The notes beneath the pieces were generated by a model. It saw only the letters and a program-made list of their open reading frames with translations, searched no databases and was not told the origin of the DNA. Of a stretch of DNA of 64,000 nucleotides, positions 9,944-20,856 are shown one piece after another (positions within the stretch are counted from its first letter, which is position 1; each line of letters starts with the position of its first letter). Origin of the DNA: Magicicada septendecula. Its lineage: Eukaryota > Arthropoda > Insecta > Hemiptera > Cicadidae. The DNA lies in NCBI GenBank assembly GCA_034769895.1, contig CM068367.1, positions 1,315,611,046 through 1,315,675,045 of the forward strand. The letters are read 5' to 3'. The position numbers and the translations under genes were made by a program.

Positions 9944-9996
9944 AACCAAGTTTGAGAAGTCACACGGCGGACCGCATACAGGTAATCACTTATTAT

Positions 9997-12030
9997 TATA
10001 TAAAAGTGACTTGGATACCATACGAAACATGAATGTTAAAGTGAAGTTATTCTGTTAATAGAATACCAGGTAAATAAGTATTATGTGTTATCAATTTACC
10101 ATTATAGAGCTGTTGTTAAACTCAGTAATTGATTACTAATTAATTTCATTTTATGTGTTATCCATATGTCATGATAAAGCTTTTGTTAGACTTTATAGAG
10201 TTAATTATTTGTATACATGTACTTAGATAGTAGGATGATTATAATTGTAAACTTGGCCAAAAAGGCTATAACTGTTAACGAGATACAAAAGAGTTTAGTA
10301 TAACCATGTCATAAATAGATAAAGGATTCTATAATATTGCAGATAGTAACAAGTTAAATTCAGAAGTAGATCAAGGTATAATGATAGGCCTAACAACCAG
10401 TAACATTATATGGTAAGTCAGATCAGAAAGGTTAGGTAAAGAAATTGGTAACAAATACTAAATAAAATCTAATGAGTTAGGAGAAGTTAATAATAATTGA
10501 TAATAACAAATAAATAAACTCAAATTAAATAAATTGTTATAATGGCATAGTGCAATGATACTGATAGATAATGTTTTGTAACAGAAAAATAATATTTGTT
10601 AAAATAAGTAGACTAAGAGGAAACTACAGCAAAATATATAAAAGTTACTAACAAGCAATAGGTAAAATTATAATAGGATATAATGGAAATTTAGAAAAGG
10701 ATTATTTTGATGAGTGGAAGAACATTGTATGAAATGGTTATAGTATAATATAATATCCAATAAGAATAGAAAAGATGGTTGTCAGGGACGACGAAAGAGA
10801 TAGAATTTGTTGATCTGATTATTGAACACATTTACATGAACGAAGACGGTTTAGTTAAAAGATGCTCAGAAAAGATTTGATTTAATTTAAATACAAATAC
10901 CACAATGGGGAAGCAAAATGAATAATAAATCACAATAGTATGATCCACTGTCATTCAACCGTCTTATATAATTGGACAATCTAAAACCTATACATGAAAG
11001 TAACGAAAAATATAAAGGAAGAACTCTGATTGCAAAATTCAATATAATGAACCAATGTTAACTTAATTAACTAACAAAACCAGAGAAATAACTACCTGCA
11101 TAAAGTGATATAATCCTATAACGTAAAAGAAACGAAAATAAAACACCAAATTATATCGGAACTTCAGTTTCCACAATTCAATAGAAAAAACGTAGTTGGA
11201 CTCGAAATTCGTCGAAGCACGTATCCACAAAACTCGGACATTGGTGAACAAAAGGAGCGGTATTTCTGCATCATCCCAGGACCAAGAATTAAACTTTATT
11301 TCAACTTGGAGCGAAGACTGACGAGAGCAAATTCATCTGCATTCTGTTATTGACCAAACAAGACGAAGAGGTTATCTGTACACAGCCTTATCGAGTCACA
11401 AGGCCGAGCGGACGGTAACTACAATTATTTTAATTATTATTTAATAAAAACTTAATTCTATATTGTAATACCTTGTATTCCTATTTATGCATTTTCTGAT
11501 TTTACTAACAGTTGAAAGAACCTTCATGCCCTGTATTTAAAGAAATATAAAATCATAACTACAAATAATATAAAACCTTGAATCCGATCGATAATCGATT
11601 ACTTCTAACATATAGCCTTTTGTATCTACGTAAAAGAAACAACTTTGTTGGACAAGAAATATGAAATATTAATAAAGAATCCTTTCAGAATTCAGATATC
11701 TTCTCATTTATATAAGATTTAGTGTAGTGTGAACAAGATATAAGATAAGTAGAGAGTGTAACTGAGAATTATCGTACGCGGTGGGCTAACCTACAAATTT
11801 CCGTTGTCTGGGAACCACAGCGCTATTCGCGGACTGCTTGGGTATTAAAGAGAATGAGAATACAATAAAAATTTATTCTCTTCTCTTCAACGCAGAATAG
11901 GCTTGAGCGAAAAATTCGAATTACACACTATACACATAATTTTCACCCACCATAACACAATTATATTAAACAGAGAGGAACTGGGATATACTTAAACATT
12001 ATTATACCACATATTGAAATAAGATACATC
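9997..12030 (+). other. LTR body, AT-rich, no gene seen
   Basis: No coding or RNA gene recognised. Contains the block 10082-10133 shared with 1122-1173. Best read as the rest of the split 3' LTR. Confidence 0.4.
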
Positions 12031-12208
12031 ATAAATTGGCATTCACAACAGAGAGGCTTAACAAGACGGACGTACAAGTTAAGTTATAAATTGGCTTCCA
12101 TTGCGGGGCTTGAATAAGACGGACGTCACGGGATAGGTTATAAATTGACGCTGGCAACGTTGGGGCTGAAATAACGATAAACCCGCAACCATAGCAGCCG
12201 ATAAAGTT
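12031..12208 (+). repeat. Tandem array of three fossil primer-binding-site units at the LTR end
   Basis: Three units begin with ATAAATTGGC or ATAAATTGAC at 12031, 12086 and 12140 (lengths 55, 54 and 69). Each starts with a PBS-like segment: TTGGCATTCACAACAGAGAG, TTGGCTTCCATTGCGGGGCT and TTGACGCTGGCAACGTTGGG. The third unit is also at 1179-1247, directly before the apparently functional site at 1254. Read as successive captures of PBS sequence by the LTR. Confidence 0.7.
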
Positions 12209-12231
12209 ATAATATATATATATATATATTT

Positions 12232-13422
12232 GTTATTCACCAATCAATGAATTCATTCTTCATTTACCAATGTACAGATTATAAGTTAAATGTAGTCGCA
12301 TTTATAAGTGAAGTTTTATATGTGTACTACGTTATTGACAACAAAGAAGTAGTTTCTATGGAAACTCACCACTTCCCATTTTCGATCACGCACCAGCGGT
12401 CATTTTCAAATGTGCGACACATCCTTATAAACATTTTCAATGTTGAAAATAAAATATTATATTAAAAATTGTTTTTATGACAATTTCACAAATATTCTTA
12501 TAACATCTGTCAACGGTAATTGATTATTATTTGCTCAGCTGTTAGCAGCATGATACAAGTTGGACTGTGCAAAATGTACACTGTGACTGTGAAATGTAGT
12601 TTGACATGACACAGTTTACATAGATAACATTGAATCATATTAGTCGCATTAAATGAAATTAGGATAATTAGTTATGTACTAATGTTTTTTATTTCAGTTT
12701 CCTGTAGCCGTCTTGTGATTTCAAAATCATTTCATGTAAAGTGTAAAGATTGGTGACTGAAGGATAGTTCAGATTTGTATACTATTTTTTTCAGGTTACG
12801 ACCTCTTAGTGAGTGAGGAAGAGGTACCTTTTGAATGTTTATTAAGTTCATAACATATCAAAATTGGTTATGTTGTTTATAGTGCATTATTTATTCCACA
12901 GCAACTTAAAAAATTTCTATTTTACAGTTTTTATTTGCTGTTTGAATTATACACACAGACGGGCTAACTGTTGTACACGGTTTCCTGATACTTGTTAATA
13001 ATTTTTTAATTTAATACCTTTTACCATTTTGTTGAAAACAAATCAACATGTAGAATCTTAAAAAAAATGTCTATACATGTATAAACATACAACCAATTCA
13101 GTATGCTGTTTGTAAGCTCTCCACAGCCTCTACAAGTGAACTGATTTTTATGTTAACTTCCAAAAAAAATTCGTGTCAAACCATGTATTTACACATCCTG
13201 CAGTGTTATTTTTAAACGTTTGTTTCTGAGGACCTGTAGTGTCTATGCTGTAAAAGTCTTTGTTATTAGTGGCAAAATGAGTTGGCAGATTGAATTTCAT
13301 TTGCTGCAAATATTTATACACAGGTACTCACTAGGGAGAAAAAAAAAAAAGGTTTTACGCTATCAGTGTCTGCAGAAGATGGGAGAAAATTTGTGCCAGT
13401 TTTCTGGCATCATTTCTTTATT
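12232..13422. other. Unique AT-rich sequence, no gene seen
   Basis: Follows a short (AT)n run at 12210-12229. Small open frames here have no recognisable domain. Possibly host intergenic or intronic sequence. Confidence 0.4.
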
Positions 13423-13424
13423 TA

Positions 13425-14357
13425 CGAGGTCTATTTGTTTTTCAACCTCCGATAGACCAATAAACAGACACATGAATGACATCAATAATTTTATTATATA
13501 CAAAAGTTTTATATATATGTAAATTACTTTTCTACTTAGTCACCACCATTGTTGAGACGCTTATCATAGCAAGGCAGCAAATTTTCTATGCCGATGTTGT
13601 AGAATTTTCGCTCCTGAGTAATCAGCCAATCTGCTACACTGGACTTTAAACTCATCATTGGAGTCAAACCGCTGCTCACCTAACCACTTTTTCAAGTCAG
13701 TGAACAAATGATAGTCACTTGGTTTGACTTTTTGACCCTCTTTGTCATAATGCTCCTAAAACGATAACGATGCACCCATTCTTCGAGTCTTGTGTACATC
13801 TGTGAGTTGTTTGGAAACCCACCGAGCACAGAGTTTCCTATACCCAAGCTTCTGAGTAAGAATATCATAAAGAGCAGACCTAGAAATTTCAGGAAAATCA
13901 GCAGAAAGTTCAGTAGTTGTGAAATGACGGCGCTCACAGACCATCCTGTGTACCCTTTCAACATCATCATCAGTAGCCACGGACTTTCTTCCTTGCCCTC
14001 CTTCACCATGAACATCATTCACCCTTCTTTAAATTTTCGACACCATTCCCGAACTGAACCATCACTCATCACATTTTCTCCATACACATTACACAACCTT
14101 CAATGATTTCTGCAGCACTATGACCATCAGCTTGAAGAAATCTAATAACAGACCGAATCTCACACTTGGAGGCAATTTCAATTGTAGTTGCCATAATTAA
14201 ACTGTCGTCACCACAGTCATAGACAAAATAACTATAAAACCAGTGGTTATAGGTTAGAACAAAGCCTCAAAAGCATTAATCAACAATCAGATTGTTGCTA
14301 TGACAACAGTGCCAGGTTTGCCAACTCACTGGAGGTTGAAAAAAAAAATAGCTCTCG
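13425..14357 (-). mobile_element. Mariner deletion derivative with TIRs and TA duplication
   Basis: Inverted termini: left CGAGGTCTATTTGTTTTTCA from 13425, right matching inverse ending CTCTCG at 14357, with TA on both sides (13423-13424 and 14358-14359). The interior holds the two ends of a mariner transposase on the minus strand with the catalytic middle missing. At 933 bp it is shorter than the usual 1.2-1.4 kb mariner. Confidence 0.85.
13527..14194 (-). pseudogene. Mariner transposase, internally deleted and frameshifted
   Basis: Starts with ATG at 14194 (MATTIEIASKCEIRSVIRFL, then DGHSAAEII), typical of the mariner paired-type HTH region; a frameshift follows near 14100. The second HTH segment continues with GRKSVATDDDVERVHRMV and SRSALYDILTQKLGYRK up to an HYDKEG box. 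Directly after this comes KPSDYHLFTDLKKWLG, which in complete mariners lies near the C-terminus, then FYNIGIENLLPCYDKR. About 150 residues, including the first two catalytic aspartates, are therefore deleted. It cannot encode an active enzyme. Confidence 0.85.
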
Positions 14358-14784
14358 TATATTGTAATGTAAGACGTTATCTTTATTGTTTCATAACTTT
14401 GTTAAATGTTAGATACCTATCCATTTATATAACACTTATGTTTCTACACTTACCTTCTTAATTACAACAAAATACTTTGTAATAAATATTTGAAGATCTC
14501 ATACAAATGTCTGTTTCTCAGTTCAGTACAGAGAGAGCAGAACACAATGGTTTTTAAAATGCATTTTGATCATAAGCAACATTATTTGGTGGTGAACTGC
14601 TTGCAGTACAATAATCTTATCAATAAATTGTTGATCATCTCTCCTCTCCTTTGCTAATTGACATTATATAAGCTCTTGGATTTCGTTGTCCATGACGTGT
14701 CCGTTACTTAACTAAATAGCACTATTACATTAACGACTCGGAACACTAGGTTTTTTATAAGTAAAAGCATAAAGTTTTACCTTA

Positions 14785-14829
14785 CAGCCTAAACCGGTTT
14801 TCTCCTTTAAAAGGCTTCTTCAGAGGCTG
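14785..14829 (-). ncRNA. Hammerhead-like motif, family D, left arm
   Basis: Minus strand: stem I CAGCCU pairs perfectly with AGGCUG (6 bp); core CUGAAGA; stem II CCUU/AAGG with unpaired AG and A; GAAA; palindromic stem III AACCGGUU; U at the cleavage position. Confidence 0.6.
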
Positions 14830-15111
14830 CCATTGGTAGCACTGTCCATCTTGTTGTGGGAGACGGAATCGAGTTTCGAAAGATCGATGCTGTGTGTGTG
14901 GGGTAAGATATGTTCGAATAATGCATGCGATTTGAATTGTGTCTGTTCGTTTAGGATGTCGTTTTTATTTGTTTTTGTGTGTTTGTATATTTCCAATTAT
15001 TCTAGAGTGTCTAGTTTTCGGCCTTTTGTGTGTACGTGTAGAATGTTCATGTTTCGATCTTTCGAAACTCGATTCCGTCGCCCACAACAAGACGGACAGC
15101 GCTACCAACGG

Positions 15112-15156
15112 CAGCCTCTGAAGAAGCCTTTTAAAGGAGAAAAGCGGTTTAGGCTG
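15112..15156 (+). ncRNA. Hammerhead-like motif, family D, right arm (mutated stem III)
   Basis: Same as the left-arm motif except that AACCGGUU reads AAGCGGUU, which breaks the palindrome. Stem I CAGCCU (15112-15117) with AGGCUG (15151-15156) is intact. Confidence 0.5.
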
Positions 15157-15242
15157 TAAGGTAAAACTTTATGCTTTTACTTAGTATAAAAAACCTAGTG
15201 TTCCGAGTCGTTAATGTAATAGTGCTATTTAATTATATAAGC

Positions 15243-16039
15243 ATCTGTACAGTTCCTAACTCTAGTCCTCTTTTTAACAATAAACACATTTTTGTAAGAA
15301 CTTATTCCTATTTAACTCGTCCTAAATTAAATCACCTGTTAATTCTAAGGGCAGCTTTTCTGTTCTCAAAAACTCTCACTTCTGAAAGAGATATCATGAA
15401 GGACTATGAAGAGTTCTGACAAGTGTTATACAAAAGGACTGGGATCTTTACTCTATAAAACTTCTGAATTTCTGTATTTACTTCTTCGTTCAGTCATGTT
15501 CAAAGAAAAGACTGAACTTTCTGAATAGCATACCAATTGTTATGTAGAGCATTGTGATTATTAATTCCATGTAGCAATATTTTTTACAACAATTGCCATT
15601 TGCTTCATCTGTTATTAGCAATATCTTTGAGGTATATCCACACAAGTAAGCAATTGCACAAGCAGTTCATAGGATTAGTGACAAAGCTCTTGAAAAACAA
15701 GAAGTGTGAATGTTGTACAAATTTAGTAAAAACATTACAGCTTCAGTACTATTTGTTCATTTCCTGTCCGATTTCAATGTGGATTTCTTTCTGAATTCTA
15801 GTCAACAAATATAAGCATCGAATTTTGCACTGATGTGTTACGTATAAAGGTTTCTAATCAAAATTTGAGTACAAGATCCTGCATCTGATGCCCACTTCCT
15901 GAAAACCTTGGCAATTCTTGAAAACTTGGACAACAATGGTTTAACAAAGAGCATAGGCCTTTCATGGGTGGTATTTGACTGGAAAACAAGTGCTGGGCTG
16001 TTAGGCCGTAGTCCAACATTATTAAAATTATAGTTGCTA
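15243..16039. other. No gene seen
   Basis: AT-rich sequence with short frames that show no domain. Confidence 0.4.
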
Positions 16040-16310
16040 TCGGTAGCAACCCCATCAACATAATATATAGAAAAACTCAACAAATTCACAACAACAACAA
16101 AAACACGTTTCGGCCATGCCCACTATAGCCTTCTTCAGTAGGGCGAGAAAGAGGTAGTAAATTCTGCGAGAGACTGAGATTGTGAATCGCAGTCACTCAC
16201 AATAGTGGCCCCAGATGTTAGGCCATCATGGGCATGGCCAAAACGTCTCTTTTTGTTCTTATTGTAAATCTGTTAGTTTTATATAGTTCGTGTTGACGGG
16301 CATTTGCTTG
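16040..16310. mobile_element. Decayed inverted-arm element E with hammerhead-like remnant
   Basis: Left arm (about 16040-16140) and right arm (about 16210-16310) are imperfect inverted copies: GGGCATGGCCGAAACG in the left arm, read on the minus strand, matches GGGCATGGCCAAAACG in the right. No target duplication found, so edges are approximate. Confidence 0.55.
16104..16138 (-). ncRNA. Hammerhead-like remnant, family E
   Basis: Minus strand CUGAAGA, then a longer stem II closed by GGC/GCC, GAAA and ACGU, but a G follows where A, C or U is required. The right arm has C at that place but has lost the core. Neither copy looks functional. Confidence 0.3.
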
Positions 16311-16674
16311 ATTTGTATAAAATACAACTACATTATTATTATTATTTGATTTACGTGATTTTGATTTATTCTTTTTTTAAAGCCAGCTGTGTGACTGAAG
16401 GCACACACACACACAGATAGAGATTTGTGGTGACACATTTACAAACAAACTTTAACAGTTGCGGGTTTTTGTTACTGTTAGAAATGATACTCATAGGTTG
16501 GCAACACCGTCACTGATAACAACAATTCTCTTCTCACATTTTACAGCGACTTCCTCCACATTGCCTTTCCCCTCTGACCGTAAGTGTTTCGCACATTTCC
16601 ATGCTTTTAACTTTCAGTTTTGCTATACATGTGCTCACTCCAGCAGATGTAATCCAAAGACTAAATTTTATAGC

Positions 16675-17000
16675 AGAATGGGAAAAAAGGTGTTTGTTGT
16701 CTATAAATATTACTAAGCATGTTCAGTAGCTCTATATAGTGGTTGGCGTACTATAAAAAAAAATTGTATTGTTTTGAACATACCTTGTATATTCACTACA
16801 AGAGAACACTGAAATACAGTAGAAGCCCGAAAAAAGGGAAAAAAGAATGGGAAAAAAGGTGTTTGTTGTCTATAAATATTACTAAGCATGTTCAGTAGCT
16901 CTATATAGTGGTTGGCGTACTATAAAAAAAAATTGTATTGTTTTGAACATACCTTGTATATTCACTACAAGAGAACACTGAAATACAGTAGAAGCCCGAT
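16675..17000 (+). repeat. Tandem duplication of about 160 bp (period 169) ending in Tigger TIR sequence
   Basis: 16675-16830 and 16844-16999 are nearly identical. Both copies end with the first 14 bases of the Tigger terminal repeat (CAGTAGAAGCCCGA at 16817 and 16986), but only the second continues into the transposon. The duplication therefore arose with or after the insertion. Confidence 0.8.
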
Positions 17001-19284
17001 ATAGCGCGGTTGTTGGGTGACATTCTTTCCCCCGCGTTATAGGCGTAACCGCGGTATATCGGAAGGTGACCTGTACAGTGACAAATGATGGGGAGGGAGG
17101 ACCGGGAAAAAGGCTACAGCATAATGCACTACTATATACTGTACGTAAATTACGTCACCAAATGTAGAAATAAAAAATAAGAAAACTGTATTTTAATCCA
17201 ATACGTATTTTAATCTATTTTAATCCAATGGAATATAAAATACACTATTTATACATTGCTCACTCAACCTACTGTAGGCCTAATTTTTGGTCTTAAAAAA
17301 GTCCGTAATTGTTGTTTGATGGGATAATCCACAGCGTTTCTTTACCGCGTATTGTTTTATAAACGCGAGGTGCAGCAGATGAACATTATTAGATTCACTT
17401 TGCCTCTCCATCCACGAAATTACTTTGTTTATGTGTATTATCACTTCACTAACTTTCACTATTATAACTTCACTTCACTTCACTATTATCGTCTTCTTTT
17501 TCTTCGCAATTTGTATTTCGGACTGCATCGATGATATCTTTACCTCCTATACATTCTGTAACAGGCTCACCGTTGTCAACTTCTGCCCAGTCATTCAAGT
17601 CATCTAGAGTGAAGTTGCAATGCAGAGCACTACTCGCAGACTGTACATCACTATTAGTGAATCCGGCAACAGAGCAATTTCCATCGGCGATGTTTTGTTC
17701 AAAGGAACATTTCTTCCAGCAATTCTGAATCGTAGCCGTACTAATACTTTCCCATGCAAGACCTATTGAATACGCAACTGTTTTCAGGTTTATTGACTTA
17801 AGGTAAATTTCCATTTCCTCATCAGAATTCACTATAGCACTCAGACGTTCACGGCGGTAATGCGCTTTAAATGCTTTTATGATGCCTTGATCTAATGGCT
17901 GGATCAGTGCTGTAGTGTTTTTCGGCAAGAACATGACTCCGATTTTCCCATCTCTTACTGCAGCATATCAGCAGGTGGATGTGCTGGACAGTGGTCAAGG
18001 GTCAGTACAGCTTTTTCTTCGAGGTTGAGTGACCGCAGGTGGCTTCTCACAGATGAAACAAATTCTTCATGGAACCATTTACTGAAAATATCACTTGTCA
18101 TCCAAGCATTTTTTGTATTACGATATGTGATGGGTAATGACGTCATGTTAACATGTTGAAAGCATATAGGATTTCGGCTTTTCCCTATACAGAGAGGTTT
18201 AACTTTGTGGCTGCCTGATTTATTTGTGGCAAACAGGAGGGTAACTCTATCCTTATTTATTTTTAATCCAGATTTATTTATTGAATTATTCACATCCAGA
18301 GTTCTGATAGGAAGCATTCGAAAATACAGAGCAGTTTCATCACAGTTATACACTTGATGGTCATTTAAATCGTTATCGATCATTACTTTGTTTAATGCCT
18401 GAGGAAAAAGTGCTGCAGCTTCACTGTCACATGATCGTGCTTCCCCTTCAATGCTTATCTGGCTTATACCATGACGAGATTTCCATCGCGAAAACCACCC
18501 ATCAGATGCATTAAAGTCACTGTTGCCATGTAAATCGCTATGGAATTTCACAGCTTGAGCTCTAGTAACTGGTCCTGACAGTGGCACACCTTCACTTCGT
18601 TTTATTAAAAACCACCTGTACAGACACTCATCTAGTTCACTATCCTTACCTACTTTAGTCTTTTTTCTTTGCAACCCCACTTCACTTTCAACTGTGTTCA
18701 CAAAACTTTTAAGTTTATCTTCTTCCTTCATCCACCCTCTAATTGTTCCTTCTGGGATGCCACACTCACGTGATAAACTTGCCTTTGACTCTCCGTTCTT
18801 CACACGATCAATTATTTTGAGTTTATCACTCACAGAATATGCTTTTCTTTTCTGCGACATCACAAAACTCTACACTATGCAAATTTATGACAAAGACTAT
18901 ACACTTTGATAAGATAATATCAGAGTATGATCTTATACTGTACTGTAATATGAGGGAGAGAAGGGATTTAGTTGGCTGCTTGCCTTGGCATGAATTCTTA
19001 GAAACATAGAGACCGTAAATAGCTCGGGCAATTGTTTATGTCTACAGGTACACTTGAACTGGCAATTCTGGCTGTTGTTTACAACGCCGTTTCCAACAAC
19101 AAGCCTTTGTTTACAATAAACACAACGCATTCCAATGTTGTGGCTACGGAAGTCACGATAAACAATTCATAATTTACTCACTCTCTACAAGTAAGAATTT
19201 TCGCTAATAACGGGCGACATACTCTTCACCGCGTTATATCTGAATCCGCGGTTTATCGGACCGCGCTATATCGGGCTTCTACTG
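16986..19284 (-). mobile_element. pogo/Tigger-type DNA transposon (2.3 kb)
   Basis: Terminal inverted repeats: CAGTAGAAGCCCGATATAGC at 16986 and its inverse ending CTTCTACTG at 19284, with further GC-rich matching inside. TA precedes the left end; the right flank is TT, so the expected TA duplication has a mismatch. It contains one transposase gene on the minus strand. Confidence 0.85.
17470..18863 (-). pseudogene. pogo/Tigger transposase with a single frameshift
   Basis: Start codon near 18863. N-terminal psq/CENP-B-like helix-turn-helix: MSQKRKAYSVSDKLKIIDRV, SLSRECGIPEGTIRGW. Second DNA-binding domain: LDECLYRWFLIKRSEGVPLSG and DGWFSRWKSRHGIS. DDE domain: VYNCDETALYF (first Asp), VTLLFATNKSGSHK, AVLTLDHCPAHP (second Asp) and FLPKNTTALIQPLDQG (third position). 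A one-base loss near 17955, just before FLPKN, splits the frame into 302 and 154 codons; otherwise it is complete, ending in an acidic tail at 17470. This looks like a recently inactivated copy. Confidence 0.9.
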
Positions 19285-19286
19285 TT

Positions 19287-20020
19287 CAATATTTTCAAAG
19301 TACTGCATAAAATATACACAAACATAGTGCTTCAGCTGTAAAATTATCAGGCAGTGTACAGTTAACTTCAGTCGAGTCTAGGGGTTGTTTAAGAAATGCA
19401 ATGAAATCCCTGCAAAAATCAGCAACTGTTTTAACGAGATTAAAACCCTGCCATTCAATATGATGAGAACAGCCTAGGCTCTTCCCCAGCTGATTAGATG
19501 TACGATAACACTTTAGTTGCTTAAAAATTTAACAAAATGCTGAAATGTTTCTTAAATAATATATTTGCAAAAAAAAGATACAATAACGTCAAAACAGTGC
19601 TTTAAACAGTATGGTGTTTTATATTGTTAATGTCAAGACATCTATTCTTTTTATTTACTTGATACAACTATTAAATGTACACTTCACTTTTCTTAGATAA
19701 CGTATAATCAAAATATTTGTAAAAATAACTGGCAATATATGATGGTGTTCTTGGTTTTCTTAAGAATTTTAATACCCTGAAATGCTGCACCATACTTATT
19801 ATAGTTACACTTTGTATTTATAGATTATCTGAAAACTTCACATATTACTGAAACTACAAGCATTGTAATGAATGTGTTAGTGCATTAGTGTACCCAAGTT
19901 ATATATATTATATTTTTACGTGCCCTTATAATAATCTTTAATGTTTTTCTCTAATATACCTATACCACTATTTCTTTCATATGTAACTTGACTTTAAATT
20001 AACCTTCAATTTTTTCTATC
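19287..20020. other. No gene seen
   Basis: AT-rich; only short frames without domains. Confidence 0.4.
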
Positions 20021-20597
20021 ATATTGTAACATGACATAAGATAGCACAAAATACCATTAATAATTAATTAAAGAAAAAGCTGAAGGTAGGAAGAAATGTT
20101 AAAAAACTTATAACTTTACGATTGATAACCCAACTACGAAATAACAATTGACTAAGAAACTGACTATGACTTAACCCAATAGATTGGAGAAAAGAGAATG
20201 AAGGAACGAGAAACCAGAATGTAACCCAAAGTATGACCACAATCATTGTAACCCCAAGAGGTAGTTAATAAATAAAATGTAAAATGAATGCACTAAAACA
20301 GATCGGGCATAAATAAGATGTAAAATATATAAACCATAAAAAGTAAAATAGAGATAATATGTATGTTAAATGAAAAGAAAAGAAACATGAATGTATAAGT
20401 AAGAAATACAAAAAATAGGAAGATACGAATAGGGATACGGATAGGGTGATAGGATGATAGGAAGTTAGAAATAAAAAAATACCCTATTAAACAATAAACT
20501 AGCCAAAATCAAGTAAAATATAATTGAGCTGAGTAAAGGCAATAATTAATACAAAAGTGACAAATGTGAAATGAGAATAAAACAAATGTTAATGACC

Positions 20598-20856
20598 GCC
20601 TGTATGATACTGCTTTGAGACTGCTCAACGAATTCCAATCAGTAGCAGACAACACTTGAACGGGTGCGCACCCTACATCATGTGCACATAATATGCTTGT
20701 TTCTGCAATTTTATTTTTTGACAAACGCAGTTTTGTGTGATATATGTGTTTTTTGTTTTTAAACGTCTGATGATGAGGCATACGCCTTGAAACGCATAAT
20801 GTAACCAAGTTTGAGAAGTCACATGGCGGACCGCATACAGGTAATCACTTATTATT
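20598..20856 (+). mobile_element. Penelope-like element A, 259 bp 3' fragment (copy A3)
   Basis: Exact 14 bp duplication AAATGTTAATGACC at 20584-20597 and 20857-20870. The insert begins within the last codons of the PLE-A ORF (RLYDTALRLLNEFQSVADNT) and ends at …TCACTTATTATT, so the element's 3' terminus is defined precisely. Confidence 0.9.
20763..20802 (+). ncRNA. Hammerhead-like motif, family A (copy A3, mutated)
   Basis: Core CUGAUGA, stem II and GAAA intact, but stem III reads ACGCAU instead of ACGCGU and the closing stem I strand AUGU instead of ACGU. Likely weakened. Confidence 0.5.

Larger units (their letters stand above)
8969..9996 (+). mobile_element. Penelope-like element A, plus-strand partial copy (A2)
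   Basis: Begins within the RT thumb at CCTGACCCTC (8969), head-to-head with the minus copy, and runs through the GIY-YIG region to a 3' terminus matching copies A1 and A3 (…TCACTTATTATT). It carries a hammerhead-like motif at 9904-9943. Confidence 0.8.
4516..12208 (+). repeat. 3' LTR of the gag-only element, split by a Penelope cluster
   Basis: Begins TGTAACG after the polypurine tract. The right end is the PBS-like array ending near 12208, which matches the sequence just before the true primer site at 1254. The segment 4912-9996 is Penelope-like material inserted within it. Removing that leaves about 2.6 kb of AT-rich LTR. The linkage of the two halves is inference; I did not find a target duplication around the Penelope cluster. 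Confidence 0.45.
14674..15231. mobile_element. Inverted-arm hammerhead element D (558 bp)
   Basis: An 11 bp duplication ATTATATAAGC flanks it (14663-14673 and 15232-15242). It has a 39 bp one-sided extension (14674-14712), a left arm from 14713 and a right arm ending at 15231 that are inverted copies of about 175-183 bp, and a central spacer of about 155-170 bp. Each arm has a hammerhead-like motif. The plan matches element C (6890-7418) although the sequences are unrelated. Confidence 0.8.

Noticed and set aside
12247-13522. Possible small host genes
   Set aside because: Short frames without domains, splice context or codon bias.
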